This document shows positions 9,792 through 18,978 of a stretch of 64,000 nucleotides of DNA, piece by piece (position 1 is the stretch's first letter; every line of letters begins with the position of its first letter). The notes beneath the pieces were generated by a model. The model ran no database searches. It worked only from the letters and a program-made list of their open reading frames with translations, and had not been told where the DNA came from. A program made the position numbers and the translations under genes. Origin of the DNA: Bryobacterales bacterium (GTDB lineage: Bacteria; Acidobacteriota; Terriglobia; Bryobacterales; Bryobacteraceae); assembly GCA_016721425.1 (NCBI GenBank), contig JADKID010000009.1, positions 186,001 to 250,000 of the forward strand, read 5' to 3'.

Positions 9792-12356
9792 ATGATCGGC
9801 TCGACGATTTCACACTACCGCATCACGGGTAAAATCGGCGAAGGTGGAATGGGCGTCGTCTACCTCGCGGAAGACACGCGGCTGGATCGCGCCGTCGCGT
9901 TGAAATTCCTGCAGGCCGATTCGATGGATGAGTCGCGGCGGCATCGCTTTCTCCAGGAGGCCCAGGCAGCCGCCCGCGTCCACCACCCCAACATCTGCCC
10001 CATCTACGAGATCGACGAGGAGGCCGGCCGGATCTTCTTCGTCATGGCCTATGTGGAGGGCGAGACCATCGCCGATCTTGTTCAGCGATACCGCGTCCTG
10101 CCGTTCGATTTCGCCCTGGATCTGGCCATCCAGGTGGCCGCCGGATTGGACGCCGCCCACCGGCAGGGCATCGTCCACCGCGACATCAAGAGCAGCAACA
10201 TCATCACCGATAAGCAGGGCCACGCCTGCATTCTGGATTTCGGCGTGGCGTTGCGGGAGGGCTCGGAGAGAATTACTGAGACAGGCGGAGCCGTGGGCAC
10301 GCCTGCCTATATGTCACCGGAACAGGCTCAGGGCCTGGAACTGGATCGCCGTAGCGATATCTGGTCCCTGGGCGTCGTGCTCTTCGAGATGCTCGCCGGC
10401 CGCCTCCCCTTCCGCGGCGGAACCCAGTTCAACGTCTTGTACGCCATCGTGAAGGACAACGTCCCCGACGTCGCCACGCTGCGGCCCGATGTGCCCGCTG
10501 CGCTGGAGCACGCTCTGCGCAAGGCGCTCGCCAAGGATCCGGAGAAGCGCTGGCAGACCGCCGCCGAGTTCGCCGCAGAACTGCGGCGCATCCGGGAGTC
10601 CCTTTCGCAGGACACGGTCACGCTCCTCGCTACGCCCAGAATCCCGCCAGCTCCTCGCTCTGCGTGGCTGAAACGCGGCCTGTTCGCCGCCGCCCTACTC
10701 GTCGCACTCGCCGCAGCCTATTTCGGCTGGAGAGATCTCTGGCCCCGCGGCGCTGCCCTGCCGGAGGAAAAGCAGATTGCCGTCCTGCCGCTCGACATCG
10801 CCAGCCAGGATGAGAACCTCCGCGTGCTGGCCGATGGCTTGATGGAGACCGTCACCACCAAGCTGACGCAGTTGGACGAACTGCAGGGCAAACTGCTCGT
10901 CGTGCCGGCCAGCGAGATCCGAAGCCGCAAAATCACCAGCGCGGAGGCCGCACGCCGAATCTACGGCGCCAATCTTGTCATCACTGGCAGCGCCCACCGC
11001 TGGGGCAAACAGATTCAGCTCACCCTAAACCTCGTCGACGCCACAAAAATGCGCCAGATCGCCGGCCGCACCTTCGACTTCGACACCGACGACCCCATCG
11101 CGCTCCGCGACGGAGCCGTCAACGGCGTCATCCGGTTGCTCACTCTCCGTGTTTCCCCCGCCGCCTCAGCCGCAATGGCCTCCGGCGAAACGTCCACGCC
11201 CGGCGCCTATACCGAGTATTTGAAGGGCGTCGGCTATATGGCGCGTTATGATGTTCGCGGCAACATCGAACGGGCCTTGGCGGCGTTCCAGGAAGCAGTC
11301 CGCCAGGATCCGAAGTACGCGCTCGCCTGGGCCGGGCTTGGCGATGCCTATTGGAAGAAGGCCTACCAGGCCACAGACAAGCAGTGGCGGACTCTCGCCA
11401 TGGAGAGTATCCATCGTGCCATTCAGATCGATCCGGGCCTCGCTGCCCCACACGTCAAATTGAGCGTGATTCTGGCCGCCAACGGGCAGGCGGCAGAGGC
11501 CGTGGAAGAGGCACGCAAGGCGCTCAGCATTGCCCCGGATAACTCCGAGGCCTTCCGCGCACTGGCGGCCGCATTCGTTGCGGCAGGCCAGTTTGACGAT
11601 GCCGAGCAGGCCTATCTCGATGCCATCCGCCGCCAGCCAGCCGATTGGAGCGTCCACTTCACCCTGGGGAATTTCTATATGCGGCAGGGACGGCCCGCCC
11701 AGGCCCGCACAGCCTGGGAAAGCGCACGGAAGTTGACCCCGGATAACGAAATGGTCCATCGCAGCCTGGCCATTCTCTCCGCCAACGAGGGCAGGTTCAA
11801 AGAGGCGTCCGACATGCTCGAACGCACTCTGAAATTCGAGCCGGGCGGCCGGACCTATTCCACTCTCGGCGTCACCCTCTACTATCAAAGACGCTATGCC
11901 GAGGCCGCCGCGGCGCTGCAGTCCGCCGTCAGCCTGGACCCCGGCGTATACCTGATCTGGGGCAATCTCGGCACGGTCCTCCGCCACTTGCCAGGCCAGG
12001 AGCAGAAAGCCACCGTGGCATTCGCGAAGGCCATCGAACTGGGCGGTAAGGTCCTCCAGGCAAAACCCGCGGACCGCAACACCTGGGCCAACATGGCCGA
12101 ATACCACGCAAAACTCGGCCAACGCGAGCAGGCTCTGCGGGAGATTCAGCAGATCCCGGTGGCCGACCGCAACGCCTACCCGGATCGCCTCGTACTCGCC
12201 TACGAACTGATCGGCGAGCGGCGGCGGGCCGTCGAGATGCTGCTCTCCCTGCCCGCCAACGCCACCGGCTGGAATTACATCAGACGGGACCCGGACCTCG
12301 ACGCACTTTGGGCCGATCCCGCACTGGAGTCCCTCCGTCGCGCCAAGCGCCCCTAG
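9792..12356 (+). CDS. Ser/Thr protein kinase with transmembrane segment and TPR tail
   Basis: The protein has 854 residues. A PknB-type kinase domain covers about 7-275: glycine loop IGEGGMGVVY, VALKF with the catalytic Lys, GIVHRDIKSSN, DFGVAL and GTPAYMSPEQ, so the active site looks intact. A single helix (about 297-315, LFAAALLVALAAAYFGW) crosses the inner membrane. A TolB/FlgO-like segment follows (KQIAVLPLDIASQDENLRVL, about 330-450), then about ten TPRs. The architecture is common in Acidobacteriota and implies a cytosolic kinase with an external sensing or scaffolding region. It follows the S41-like gene by 7 bp. Confidence 0.93.
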   Translation: MIGSTISHYRITGKIGEGGMGVVYLAEDTRLDRAVALKFLQADSMDESRRHRFLQEAQAAARVHHPNICPIYEIDEEAGRIFFVMAYVEGETIADLVQRYRVLPFDFALDLAIQVAAGLDAAHRQGIVHRDIKSSNIITDKQGHACILDFGVALREGSERITETGGAVGTPAYMSPEQAQGLELDRRSDIWSLGVVLFEMLAGRLPFRGGTQFNVLYAIVKDNVPDVATLRPDVPAALEHALRKALAKDPEKRWQTAAEFAAELRRIRESLSQDTVTLLATPRIPPAPRSAWLKRGLFAAALLVALAAAYFGWRDLWPRGAALPEEKQIAVLPLDIASQDENLRVLADGLMETVTTKLTQLDELQGKLLVVPASEIRSRKITSAEAARRIYGANLVITGSAHRWGKQIQLTLNLVDATKMRQIAGRTFDFDTDDPIALRDGAVNGVIRLLTLRVSPAASAAMASGETSTPGAYTEYLKGVGYMARYDVRGNIERALAAFQEAVRQDPKYALAWAGLGDAYWKKAYQATDKQWRTLAMESIHRAIQIDPGLAAPHVKLSVILAANGQAAEAVEEARKALSIAPDNSEAFRALAAAFVAAGQFDDAEQAYLDAIRRQPADWSVHFTLGNFYMRQGRPAQARTAWESARKLTPDNEMVHRSLAILSANEGRFKEASDMLERTLKFEPGGRTYSTLGVTLYYQRRYAEAAAALQSAVSLDPGVYLIWGNLGTVLRHLPGQEQKATVAFAKAIELGGKVLQAKPADRNTWANMAEYHAKLGQREQALREIQQIPVADRNAYPDRLVLAYELIGERRRAVEMLLSLPANATGWNYIRRDPDLDALWADPALESLRRAKRP

Positions 12357-12387
12357 CGCCCCGGCTCCCGCCGCACCGCACGCGCCT

Positions 12388-12585
12388 CTACCCTCTCGTC
12401 CCCTCCTCCACCGGCGGATCGATGTCAGGCGCCAACGCGGGGATGCCCAGGATCTCGTGCAGCAAATTCGCGGCCGCCTTCACCGCTACTTTAGCCGCCT
12501 GCGGATCGGACTCCACCTGATCAAGCGCCGGCTTCAACAGCGCCCTGGTATCCTGAATCTTCTTCTGAATCTCTGCTGTGGTCAT
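12388..12585 (-). CDS. small helical hypothetical protein
   Basis: The protein has 65 residues (MTTAEIQKKIQDTRALLKPA at the start), is predicted almost wholly helical, and has no signal peptide or membrane segment. A good ribosome-binding site (AAGGAG) lies 8 bases before the ATG at 12585, which supports it as a real gene. It is encoded against the flanking signalling genes. I do not recognise a family. Confidence 0.6.
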   Translation of the reverse strand: MTTAEIQKKIQDTRALLKPALDQVESDPQAAKVAVKAAANLLHEILGIPALAPDIDPPVEEGTRG

Positions 12586-12772
12586 GCTTCAGTTCTCCTT
12601 GCATCCTCGATCAACGTCTCAACCCTTCCACTTGCCATGCCGCAAGGCCCGCAGGCCGGGCGCTCAGTGTGTCACGAGAGTATACCACCAAGTACGGAAA
12701 CCGGCTAAAAGTCTCTCAACACCAATCCCTGGTGACGGCGAAATCCACTGCGATTTGTTCTAAGCTCAATCA

Positions 12773-14428
12773 ATGGCTTCTGAACTGATCGTCAGAACAT
12801 CTGACGGCACAAGCAAGGTGATCAAGTTGGAGTCGGACCGCTACTCCCTCGGAAGAGCCGGAACCAACGCCTTGGCCTATCCCGAGGATGGCCAACTCTC
12901 CCGGCAGCACCTCGCCTTGGAACGGGCCAACGACGGCTGGCTGGTTGTGGACCTGGGCAGCAGTAACGGAACCAGCGTGAATAATGTCCGTATCGTCAAG
13001 CCAACGCCGCTCAAGGCTGGCGATCGCATCACCGCCGGCCGCCTGACCCTCGAATACTCAGACCCTGACACCGCACAGGACCGCCGGGTCGTCTTCGTCG
13101 ACAAACCCGAGGAGGAGCATCGTTCCGCCACCGTAGCCATCAGCCTCGACAAGCTCCTCAACGCTGCCAAGGCCGCCACCGGCGTCGCTTCCGCCGCCTC
13201 CCCCCTGGCGTCAGCTTCCCAGATGAATGCACTGATCCAGGCCGGCCGTGAACTCGCCGACCGCCGCCCCCTGGAAGAGCTCTTCCCTCTGATCCTCGAT
13301 CTTGCTGCTGAAGCCGTCGGCTCGTCGCGCGGCGTGCTCATGCTCCAGGAGGCCGAAGGCCTCGTCATCCGCGCCGCCAAGGGCAGCAGCTTTCAGATCA
13401 GCAAGACCGTCCGCGACCGTGTCATGGAGCAGAAAGAGAGCCTGCTCATTCAGGACGTTCAGCTCGACGAGAAGCTCCGCGTGCAGGCCAGCATCGTCGC
13501 GCAGAGCATCCGCAGCATGATCGCCGTCCCCCTGCAAACCAAAGACAAGGTGATTGGCCTCATCTATCTCGATTCGCCCCACCTCATCCGCCCCTTCACC
13601 CGCGAGGATCTCAGCCTCCTCACCGTCATGGCCAACATCGCGGCCATCCGCATCGAGAACGCCCGCCTCACCGAGGTGGAACACCACGAGCGCCTGATGG
13701 CCCGCGAAATGGCCCAGGCCGCCGAGATCCAGAGAAACCTCCTGCCCGGCGCGCCGCCCAATCTGCCCGGCCTCCAGGTCGCCGGCTTCAGCGAGGCGTG
13801 CCTCAGTTGCGGCGGGGATCACTACGATTTCTACGAGCGCGAAGGCCGCCTCGTTCTCCTAGTCGGCGATGTCGCCGGCAAAGGCATGCCTGCCGCCCTG
13901 CTGATGGCCAGCCTCCAAGCCCGCGTCCAGGTGCTGGTGGAGGAAGAGATCGACCTCGCCTCCATGGTCACTCGCCTCAACCGCATCATCTCCAGCAACT
14001 GCCCCGGTAACCGCTTCATCACGTTCTTTATCTGCGAGATCAATCGCACTACCGGCGAAATGAGCTATGTCAACGCTGGCCACAATCCACCCCTCCTGAT
14101 TCGCAAGGACGGCACAGTGGAACACCTCTCCGGCGGCGGCATGATCCTCGGCATCATCGGCGGCGCAACATACGAGCTGCAGACCGGCCGCATGGAGGAG
14201 GAGGACGTACTGGTGATGTTCACCGACGGCGTCACCGAGGCCGAAAAGCCAGGAACCGAGGACGATTTCGGCGACGAGCGCCTGGCCGCCGCCCTGCAAC
14301 CCATCGCCGAACGCTCGCCGGCCGAGATGATCGAACAAGTCAAGGCGGCCGTCACGGCGTTCGCCGGATCGGTCACTTCCGCCGACGACTTCACGCTGGT
14401 CATCACCCGCAAAACCGCTATCGGCTAG
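12773..14428 (+). CDS. FHA-GAF-PP2C (RsbU/SpoIIE-type) serine phosphatase
   Basis: The protein has 551 residues and is cytosolic. Domain order: FHA at about 5-100 (YSLGRAGTNAL, LSRQHLALER, DLGSSNGTSVNN, the phosphothreonine-binding pattern), GAF at about 145-290 (MIAVPLQTKDKVIGLIYLDS), a short coiled linker (EMAQAAEIQRNLLPGAPPN), then a SpoIIE/PP2C phosphatase at about 335-545 with GGDHYDFYE, LLVGDVAGKGMPAALLMA and VLVMFTDGVTEA supplying the metal-binding Asp residues. Such proteins dephosphorylate anti-sigma antagonists or kinase substrates. The FHA domain could dock it to autophosphorylated kinases; the two flanking kinase genes are natural partners. This pairing is inferred from gene order. 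Confidence 0.93.
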   Translation: MASELIVRTSDGTSKVIKLESDRYSLGRAGTNALAYPEDGQLSRQHLALERANDGWLVVDLGSSNGTSVNNVRIVKPTPLKAGDRITAGRLTLEYSDPDTAQDRRVVFVDKPEEEHRSATVAISLDKLLNAAKAATGVASAASPLASASQMNALIQAGRELADRRPLEELFPLILDLAAEAVGSSRGVLMLQEAEGLVIRAAKGSSFQISKTVRDRVMEQKESLLIQDVQLDEKLRVQASIVAQSIRSMIAVPLQTKDKVIGLIYLDSPHLIRPFTREDLSLLTVMANIAAIRIENARLTEVEHHERLMAREMAQAAEIQRNLLPGAPPNLPGLQVAGFSEACLSCGGDHYDFYEREGRLVLLVGDVAGKGMPAALLMASLQARVQVLVEEEIDLASMVTRLNRIISSNCPGNRFITFFICEINRTTGEMSYVNAGHNPPLLIRKDGTVEHLSGGGMILGIIGGATYELQTGRMEEEDVLVMFTDGVTEAEKPGTEDDFGDERLAAALQPIAERSPAEMIEQVKAAVTAFAGSVTSADDFTLVITRKTAIG

Positions 14429-14618
14429 TACCCGGCGCGGGGTAATTCATTGTTTTGACACGGCTAATCGTTGTATCCTGACTAGACGATGATGTCACGG
14501 GATACTAGGGTCGTGGCGCTTGATTTCACCTTCTCGACGGCCACGGTGCCGAGATAATCCACACCTTCATCCGCTCAAGCCTATCCCCCCGTACCTTTGA
14601 TCGTTGGCGACTGGCACT

Positions 14619-16937
14619 ATGACCGCGGAATGTCCAATCTGTCACACGTCGAACCCGCCCGGCACGGCGGTGTGCATCCGGTGCAGCACGCCGTTTGACA
14701 TCGACGAACGGACCCTCATCGGCGATTCCCCCACCATCGTTCCGGACGAGAAGACCATCGTTGACACTGGCGGCTCTGGCTCGGGCGCTGGCGCGGAGTG
14801 GACCCGCACCATCGACGCCGCCGAATCCGCCCAGGCTCGCGCACCCATCGGCCCAGGTAGCGTACTGGCCAGCCGCTACGAGATCCAGGCCGTGCTCGGC
14901 GAGGGCGGCATGGGCGCTGTCTACCGCGCCCGCGACCGCGAGTTGGACCGGCTCGTCGCCCTGAAAGTCATCCGCGCCGAACTCGCGAACCACGGAGAGA
15001 TCCTGCGCCGTTTTAAGCAGGAACTGATCCTCGCCCGCCAGGTCACCCACAAGAACGTCGTCCGCATCTTCGACCTCGGCGTCACCGACGGCCTGAAGTT
15101 CATCACGATGGAATATGTCGACGGGCGCGACCTCAAAAGCATGCTCGTCAAGGGCGGCAAAATGGCGCCCGCCACCGCCGTCAAGATCATCAGGCAGGTC
15201 CTGTTGGGCTTGCAGGCCGCACACAACGAGGGCGTCGTCCATCGCGATCTCAAGCCGCAGAACATCATGGTGGACGCCCAGGATCGCGTCTACCTCATGG
15301 ATTTCGGCATCGCCCGCTCCATGGAGGCCGCCGGCATGACCCGCACCGGCGCGCTCATGGGCACCCCGGACTACATGTCGCCCGAGCAGGCGATGGGCGA
15401 GAAAGTCGACAACCGTTCCGATCTCTTCAGCGTCGGCGTCATCCTCTACGAGATGCTCACCGGCACCCAGCCCTACGAGTCCCTCACCGTCATGGGCACG
15501 CTGATCAAGCGCACCAAAGAAAAGGCCACGCCCGTCCGCGAGCTGGACCCTACGCTACCCCAATTTCTCAGCGATATCGTCTCCCGCTGCCTCGAGATCA
15601 ACCTGGAACGCCGCTATCAGGACGCCTCCGAAATCGTACAGGATCTCGATTCCAGCAGCGCTTCCACCTCCGGCTCCGCCCGGCTCGCCCAACTGCAAAG
15701 CGGCGGCCGCGCCTCAGGCTCCCCCGGCCTGCTCACGCCCGGCTCGGATTTCGGCCCCCGCTACCGCATCGAGGCCCTCCTCGGCGAGGGCGGCATGGGC
15801 AAGGTATACAAGGCGTTCGACCGCGATTTGGACCGCACCGTCGCCCTCAAGCTCGTGCGCCCCGAACTGGCCGCAGATCCCGTCTCCATGGACCGCCTCA
15901 AGCAGGAGCTCCTGCTCGCCAGCCGCGTATCCCAGAAGAACATCCTTCGTATTCACGATCTGGGCGACGTCGAAGGCACCAAGTTCATCTCCATGGCTTT
16001 CGTCGATGGCGAGGATCTCCATCAGCTCATCTCGCGCGAAGGCAAGCTGGAGCTGGAACGCGCCCTCACCATCTCCAAGCAGCTCTGCCGCGCTCTCGAT
16101 GCGGCTCACTCCGAAGAAGTGGTCCACCGCGACCTGAAGCCGCAGAACGTCCTCATCGATGCCGCCGGCACCGCCTACGTCTCCGATTTCGGCCTCGCCA
16201 AATCGCTGGAAGCGGGCGCGGCCCTGGTCACTCGCGCCGGCGAGATCATGGGCACTCCGCGCTATATGTCCCCGGAGCAGGCGGAATCCAAACCTGTCGA
16301 TCACCGCACCGATCTCTACGCGCTGGGCCTGATTATCTACGAGATGGTCACCGGCGACCTCCCCTTCCGCAGCGACACCGTCCTGCAGGCCATGTACCAG
16401 CGCGTCACGCAGGCGCCGAAGAATCCCAAACTGCTCAATCCGGACCTACCCGACGAGATCGTCAGCGTCATCATGCGCTGCCTGGAGAAAGAGCCGGAGG
16501 CGCGCTATCAGCACGCCAGGGACATCCTCGCCGATCTCGAGAGTGGACGCGCCGCCAAGCCTGCCGCCGCGCCCCCTCCTTTAGCCGCTCCACCGCCGCC
16601 CCCTGCCTCGGGCGGCAAGGGTAAAGTGGTGGGCCGCTGGAGCAATCACAGCCACATTGGTCGCCACTCTAGCCGTACCGCAGGTCCGGCAGGCTCTGTT
16701 CGGGTCCTCCGCAGGCACGCCGTCCTCCGGCCCCGTGCAGGCCAAATACATTGCCGTACTGCCCTTCCGCACCATCGGCGACACCGCAGAAGTGGGCTCC
16801 GCCGCCGATGGCATCGTCGAGACTCTCTCTGCGCGCCTCATTCAGCTCAAGGAGATCCACCTCTCCTCGCCCACCGCTGCCGCCAAGGCGGATCTCAAGC
16901 TCCCGCTGGACCGCATCGCGCGCTCTCTCGGCGCTAA
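14619..16937 (+). CDS. tandem double Ser/Thr kinase, 5' part of a frameshift-split gene
   Basis: Translation from the ATG at 14619 gives a zinc ribbon (CPICH at residue 5, CIRC at 19-22) and two complete kinase domains. Kinase 1 (about 87-345) has LGEGGMGAVY, VALKVI, HRDLKPQNIM, DFGIARS and GTPDYMSPEQ. Kinase 2 (about 382-640) has LLGEGGMGKVY, VALKLV, HRDLKPQNVL, DFGLAKS and GTPRYMSPEQ. After the proline-rich linker at about 655-668 the frame reads low-complexity Arg/His sequence to a stop at 16937. The frame one base on, at about 16624, continues as WWAAGAITATLVATLAVP, a typical transmembrane segment. The sensible product is therefore this part plus the 3' part, about 1237 residues. A TTG at 14604 is an alternative start. 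Confidence 0.85.
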   Translation: MTAECPICHTSNPPGTAVCIRCSTPFDIDERTLIGDSPTIVPDEKTIVDTGGSGSGAGAEWTRTIDAAESAQARAPIGPGSVLASRYEIQAVLGEGGMGAVYRARDRELDRLVALKVIRAELANHGEILRRFKQELILARQVTHKNVVRIFDLGVTDGLKFITMEYVDGRDLKSMLVKGGKMAPATAVKIIRQVLLGLQAAHNEGVVHRDLKPQNIMVDAQDRVYLMDFGIARSMEAAGMTRTGALMGTPDYMSPEQAMGEKVDNRSDLFSVGVILYEMLTGTQPYESLTVMGTLIKRTKEKATPVRELDPTLPQFLSDIVSRCLEINLERRYQDASEIVQDLDSSSASTSGSARLAQLQSGGRASGSPGLLTPGSDFGPRYRIEALLGEGGMGKVYKAFDRDLDRTVALKLVRPELAADPVSMDRLKQELLLASRVSQKNILRIHDLGDVEGTKFISMAFVDGEDLHQLISREGKLELERALTISKQLCRALDAAHSEEVVHRDLKPQNVLIDAAGTAYVSDFGLAKSLEAGAALVTRAGEIMGTPRYMSPEQAESKPVDHRTDLYALGLIIYEMVTGDLPFRSDTVLQAMYQRVTQAPKNPKLLNPDLPDEIVSVIMRCLEKEPEARYQHARDILADLESGRAAKPAAAPPPLAAPPPPPASGGKGKVVGRWSNHSHIGRHSSRTAGPAGSVRVLRRHAVLRPRAGQIHCRTALPHHRRHRRSGLRRRWHRRDSLCAPHSAQGDPPLLAHRCRQGGSQAPAGPHRALSRR

Positions 16938-18333
16938 GCTGATCGTGCAGGGCAGCGTGCAGAGCGCTGGCAACAAGCTCCAGGTTGTCGTCAGCGTCGA
17001 CGACCCCGCCACCGGCAAGCGTGTCTGGTCCCAGGAGTTCTCCGGCCTCAAGGAAGACCTGCTCACCATAGAAGATGACATCTACAACAAGCTGATTGCG
17101 GGCTTGAACCTGAAACTCAGCAACGAGGAGACCGCCCGCGGCGCCATCCGCCTCACCGAAGACATCGGCGCCTACGATCTCTACCTGAAGGGCCGGAACC
17201 TGCTCCGCGGCCAGCGCGATGAAAAGACCCTCCGCGCCGCGCTCGAGTTCTTCGACGCCGCCAGCAAGAAAGATCCCGCCTTCGCCCTCGCCTACACCGG
17301 CGTCACCGACGCGTCCCTCTATATGTACGATCTCCAGAGAGACCCGGTCTGGACCGTGCGCGCCCTCGGCGCCGCCAACCGCGCTCAGACTCTCAACGAC
17401 AATCTGCCTGAGGTGCACATCTCGCTCGGCAAGACTTACCGCAAAACCGGCAAGTCCGCCCAGGCCATCGCGGAGCTGAAACGCGCGCTCGAACTCGCCC
17501 CCAACTCCGACGAGGGCTACCGCGGCCTCGGACGCGCCTATCTCGACGCCGGCCGCACCGACGAGGGCCTGGCAGCCATGAACAAGGCTGTCGAGGCCAA
17601 TCCCTACTACTGGTCCAATTACAACGAGCTTGGCATCTCCTACCTCCAGGTCGGCAGGAATACCGAAGCCCTCGCCGCACTGAAAAAGGTCACTGAGCTG
17701 GAGCCGTCCCGGCCCGCCGGCTGGATCAATCTCGGCACCACCTACTACCGCATGGGCCGCTGGGACGATTCCATTCCAGCCTTCCAGACCGCCTTACAAC
17801 TGCAGCCCACCGCCGATGGCTATGGCAACCTGGGCGCCGCCTATTTCTACGCAGGTAAGTTCGACGACGCACGGGTCAACTTCGAAAAAGCCGTGGAGTT
17901 GAATCCCAAGAGCCACGTCGATCTCGGCAACCTCGGCGACGCTCTCCGTTTCCTGGGCCAAAAGGACAAGGCCGGCGCCGTCTACGATCGTGCCATCGCC
18001 GAGGGCTTCAAAACCCTTCAGGTAAACCCCAGGGACCCCAAAACCCTCAGCGAACTCGGTCTCTTCTACGCAAAAAAAGGTGACCCCGCCAAGGCGCAGG
18101 ACTTCCTCCGCAGAGCCCGCGCCATCGACAAAAACGACGTGGACCTCATGTACAAGCTGGTGGTGGCGGACGCACTTTCGGGGAAGGGTGAGGACGCGGT
18201 GAAGGGGCTCAAAGAGGCCGTGGCAAAGGGTTACCCCGCCAGGGAAGCAGCGAATGACCCGGACCTGAAATCACTGCAGGCCCGGGCCGATTTTCAGCAG
18301 ATCATCAAACAGAGCGGCGGCGGCGCAAAATAA
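16657..18333 (+). CDS. transmembrane-TolB-TPR tail, 3' part of the frameshift-split kinase gene
   Basis: This frame carries the normal C-terminal half of an acidobacterial kinase-TPR protein: the end of the transmembrane helix, a TolB/FlgO-like domain (AKYIAVLPFRTIGDTAEVGS, LGAKLIVQGSVQSAGNKLQV) and about nine TPRs, ending DFQQIIKQSGGGAK. The only start near the 5' end is a TTG inside the helix with no ribosome-binding site, so it is unlikely to be an independent gene. Its last 29 bp overlap the end of the convergent PEP-CTERM gene. If the frameshift is real in the organism, the double kinase is cut from its membrane anchor and TPR tail. Confidence 0.8.
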   Translation: MVATLAVPQVRQALFGSSAGTPSSGPVQAKYIAVLPFRTIGDTAEVGSAADGIVETLSARLIQLKEIHLSSPTAAAKADLKLPLDRIARSLGAKLIVQGSVQSAGNKLQVVVSVDDPATGKRVWSQEFSGLKEDLLTIEDDIYNKLIAGLNLKLSNEETARGAIRLTEDIGAYDLYLKGRNLLRGQRDEKTLRAALEFFDAASKKDPAFALAYTGVTDASLYMYDLQRDPVWTVRALGAANRAQTLNDNLPEVHISLGKTYRKTGKSAQAIAELKRALELAPNSDEGYRGLGRAYLDAGRTDEGLAAMNKAVEANPYYWSNYNELGISYLQVGRNTEALAALKKVTELEPSRPAGWINLGTTYYRMGRWDDSIPAFQTALQLQPTADGYGNLGAAYFYAGKFDDARVNFEKAVELNPKSHVDLGNLGDALRFLGQKDKAGAVYDRAIAEGFKTLQVNPRDPKTLSELGLFYAKKGDPAKAQDFLRRARAIDKNDVDLMYKLVVADALSGKGEDAVKGLKEAVAKGYPAREAANDPDLKSLQARADFQQIIKQSGGGAK

Positions 18334-18889
18334 CCAGTCCCGTCAGGCCCAGTCCCATCAGGGCATAAGTGCCGGGTTCCGGCACAACGTTGGTGAGCCC
18401 TGTCGTCGTGATGGTATTCCTGAACGTGGCGCCCTTCCATCCGCCAGCTCCATCGAGATCGTCGGTCGAGCCATCATTCAGGTTCACCGTGAAAACACCG
18501 TCTGTATCCGGCAGGTTGGTTCCGAAGATCTTCAGAACGAAGTGGTCGTTCGGGCAGCCGATCGTGGTCTCGTTGGTGTCGAACCCCGTGTTGATCAGAT
18601 CGGACACAGATACGTTGTACGTATGTGCCGCGGGGTACGTCGGGCAGCCAGGGCCGCCATTCGGAATGTCCGCGATGAACGTGATCGAGGTCAGTGTTCC
18701 ACCGGTTGCGTTCTGGAACTCGAATATTCCGCCGCCGTTCAGGTTTGCGCTGAAATTGAAGACCGGACCGGTTATGGGGATCGGCGTAGGGTCGCTACCC
18801 ACAAGTTTAAAGGTTGCTGCGAAGGACGAGCTTGCGCAGAGGATCGCTCCGAAAGCCAAAGTGGTGATACACCGGGTGGATGTTCTCAT
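18305..18889 (-). CDS. PEP-CTERM sorting-domain protein
   Basis: The protein has 194 residues, with a signal peptide (MRTSTRCITTLAFGAILCA), a beta-rich middle, and a C-terminal tripartite signal: VPEPGTYALMGLGLTGLVIL followed by RRRRSV. The Pro-Glu-Pro motif, hydrophobic helix and basic tail are the recognition signal for exosortase (EpsH/XrtA), which processes such proteins for the cell surface or exopolysaccharide. No exosortase gene is in the window, although a polysaccharide cluster lies at its right end. The substrate or function of the middle part is unknown. The stop end overlaps the kinase-TPR reading frame by 29 bp. Confidence 0.92.
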   Translation of the reverse strand: MRTSTRCITTLAFGAILCASSSFAATFKLVGSDPTPIPITGPVFNFSANLNGGGIFEFQNATGGTLTSITFIADIPNGGPGCPTYPAAHTYNVSVSDLINTGFDTNETTIGCPNDHFVLKIFGTNLPDTDGVFTVNLNDGSTDDLDGAGGWKGATFRNTITTTGLTNVVPEPGTYALMGLGLTGLVILRRRRSV

Positions 18890-18978
18890 ACAGTTCAGTC
18901 ATCTTAGCATGGAGCCAAGCCAAATCACCCCGCTCTTGCGCTGCCATAGGTACCATTTTCCGACAGGCCTAGTACTAT

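Noticed and set aside
14455..14479. sigma-70 promoter upstream of the double kinase
   Set aside because: TTGACA and TATCCT are present but only 13 bp apart, too short for a normal spacer.
16600..16660. programmed +1 frameshift in the kinase gene
   Set aside because: No known slippery stop or stimulatory element is seen; the GGTAAAG context is ordinary, so mutation or sequence error is more likely. Kept only as one option in the finding.
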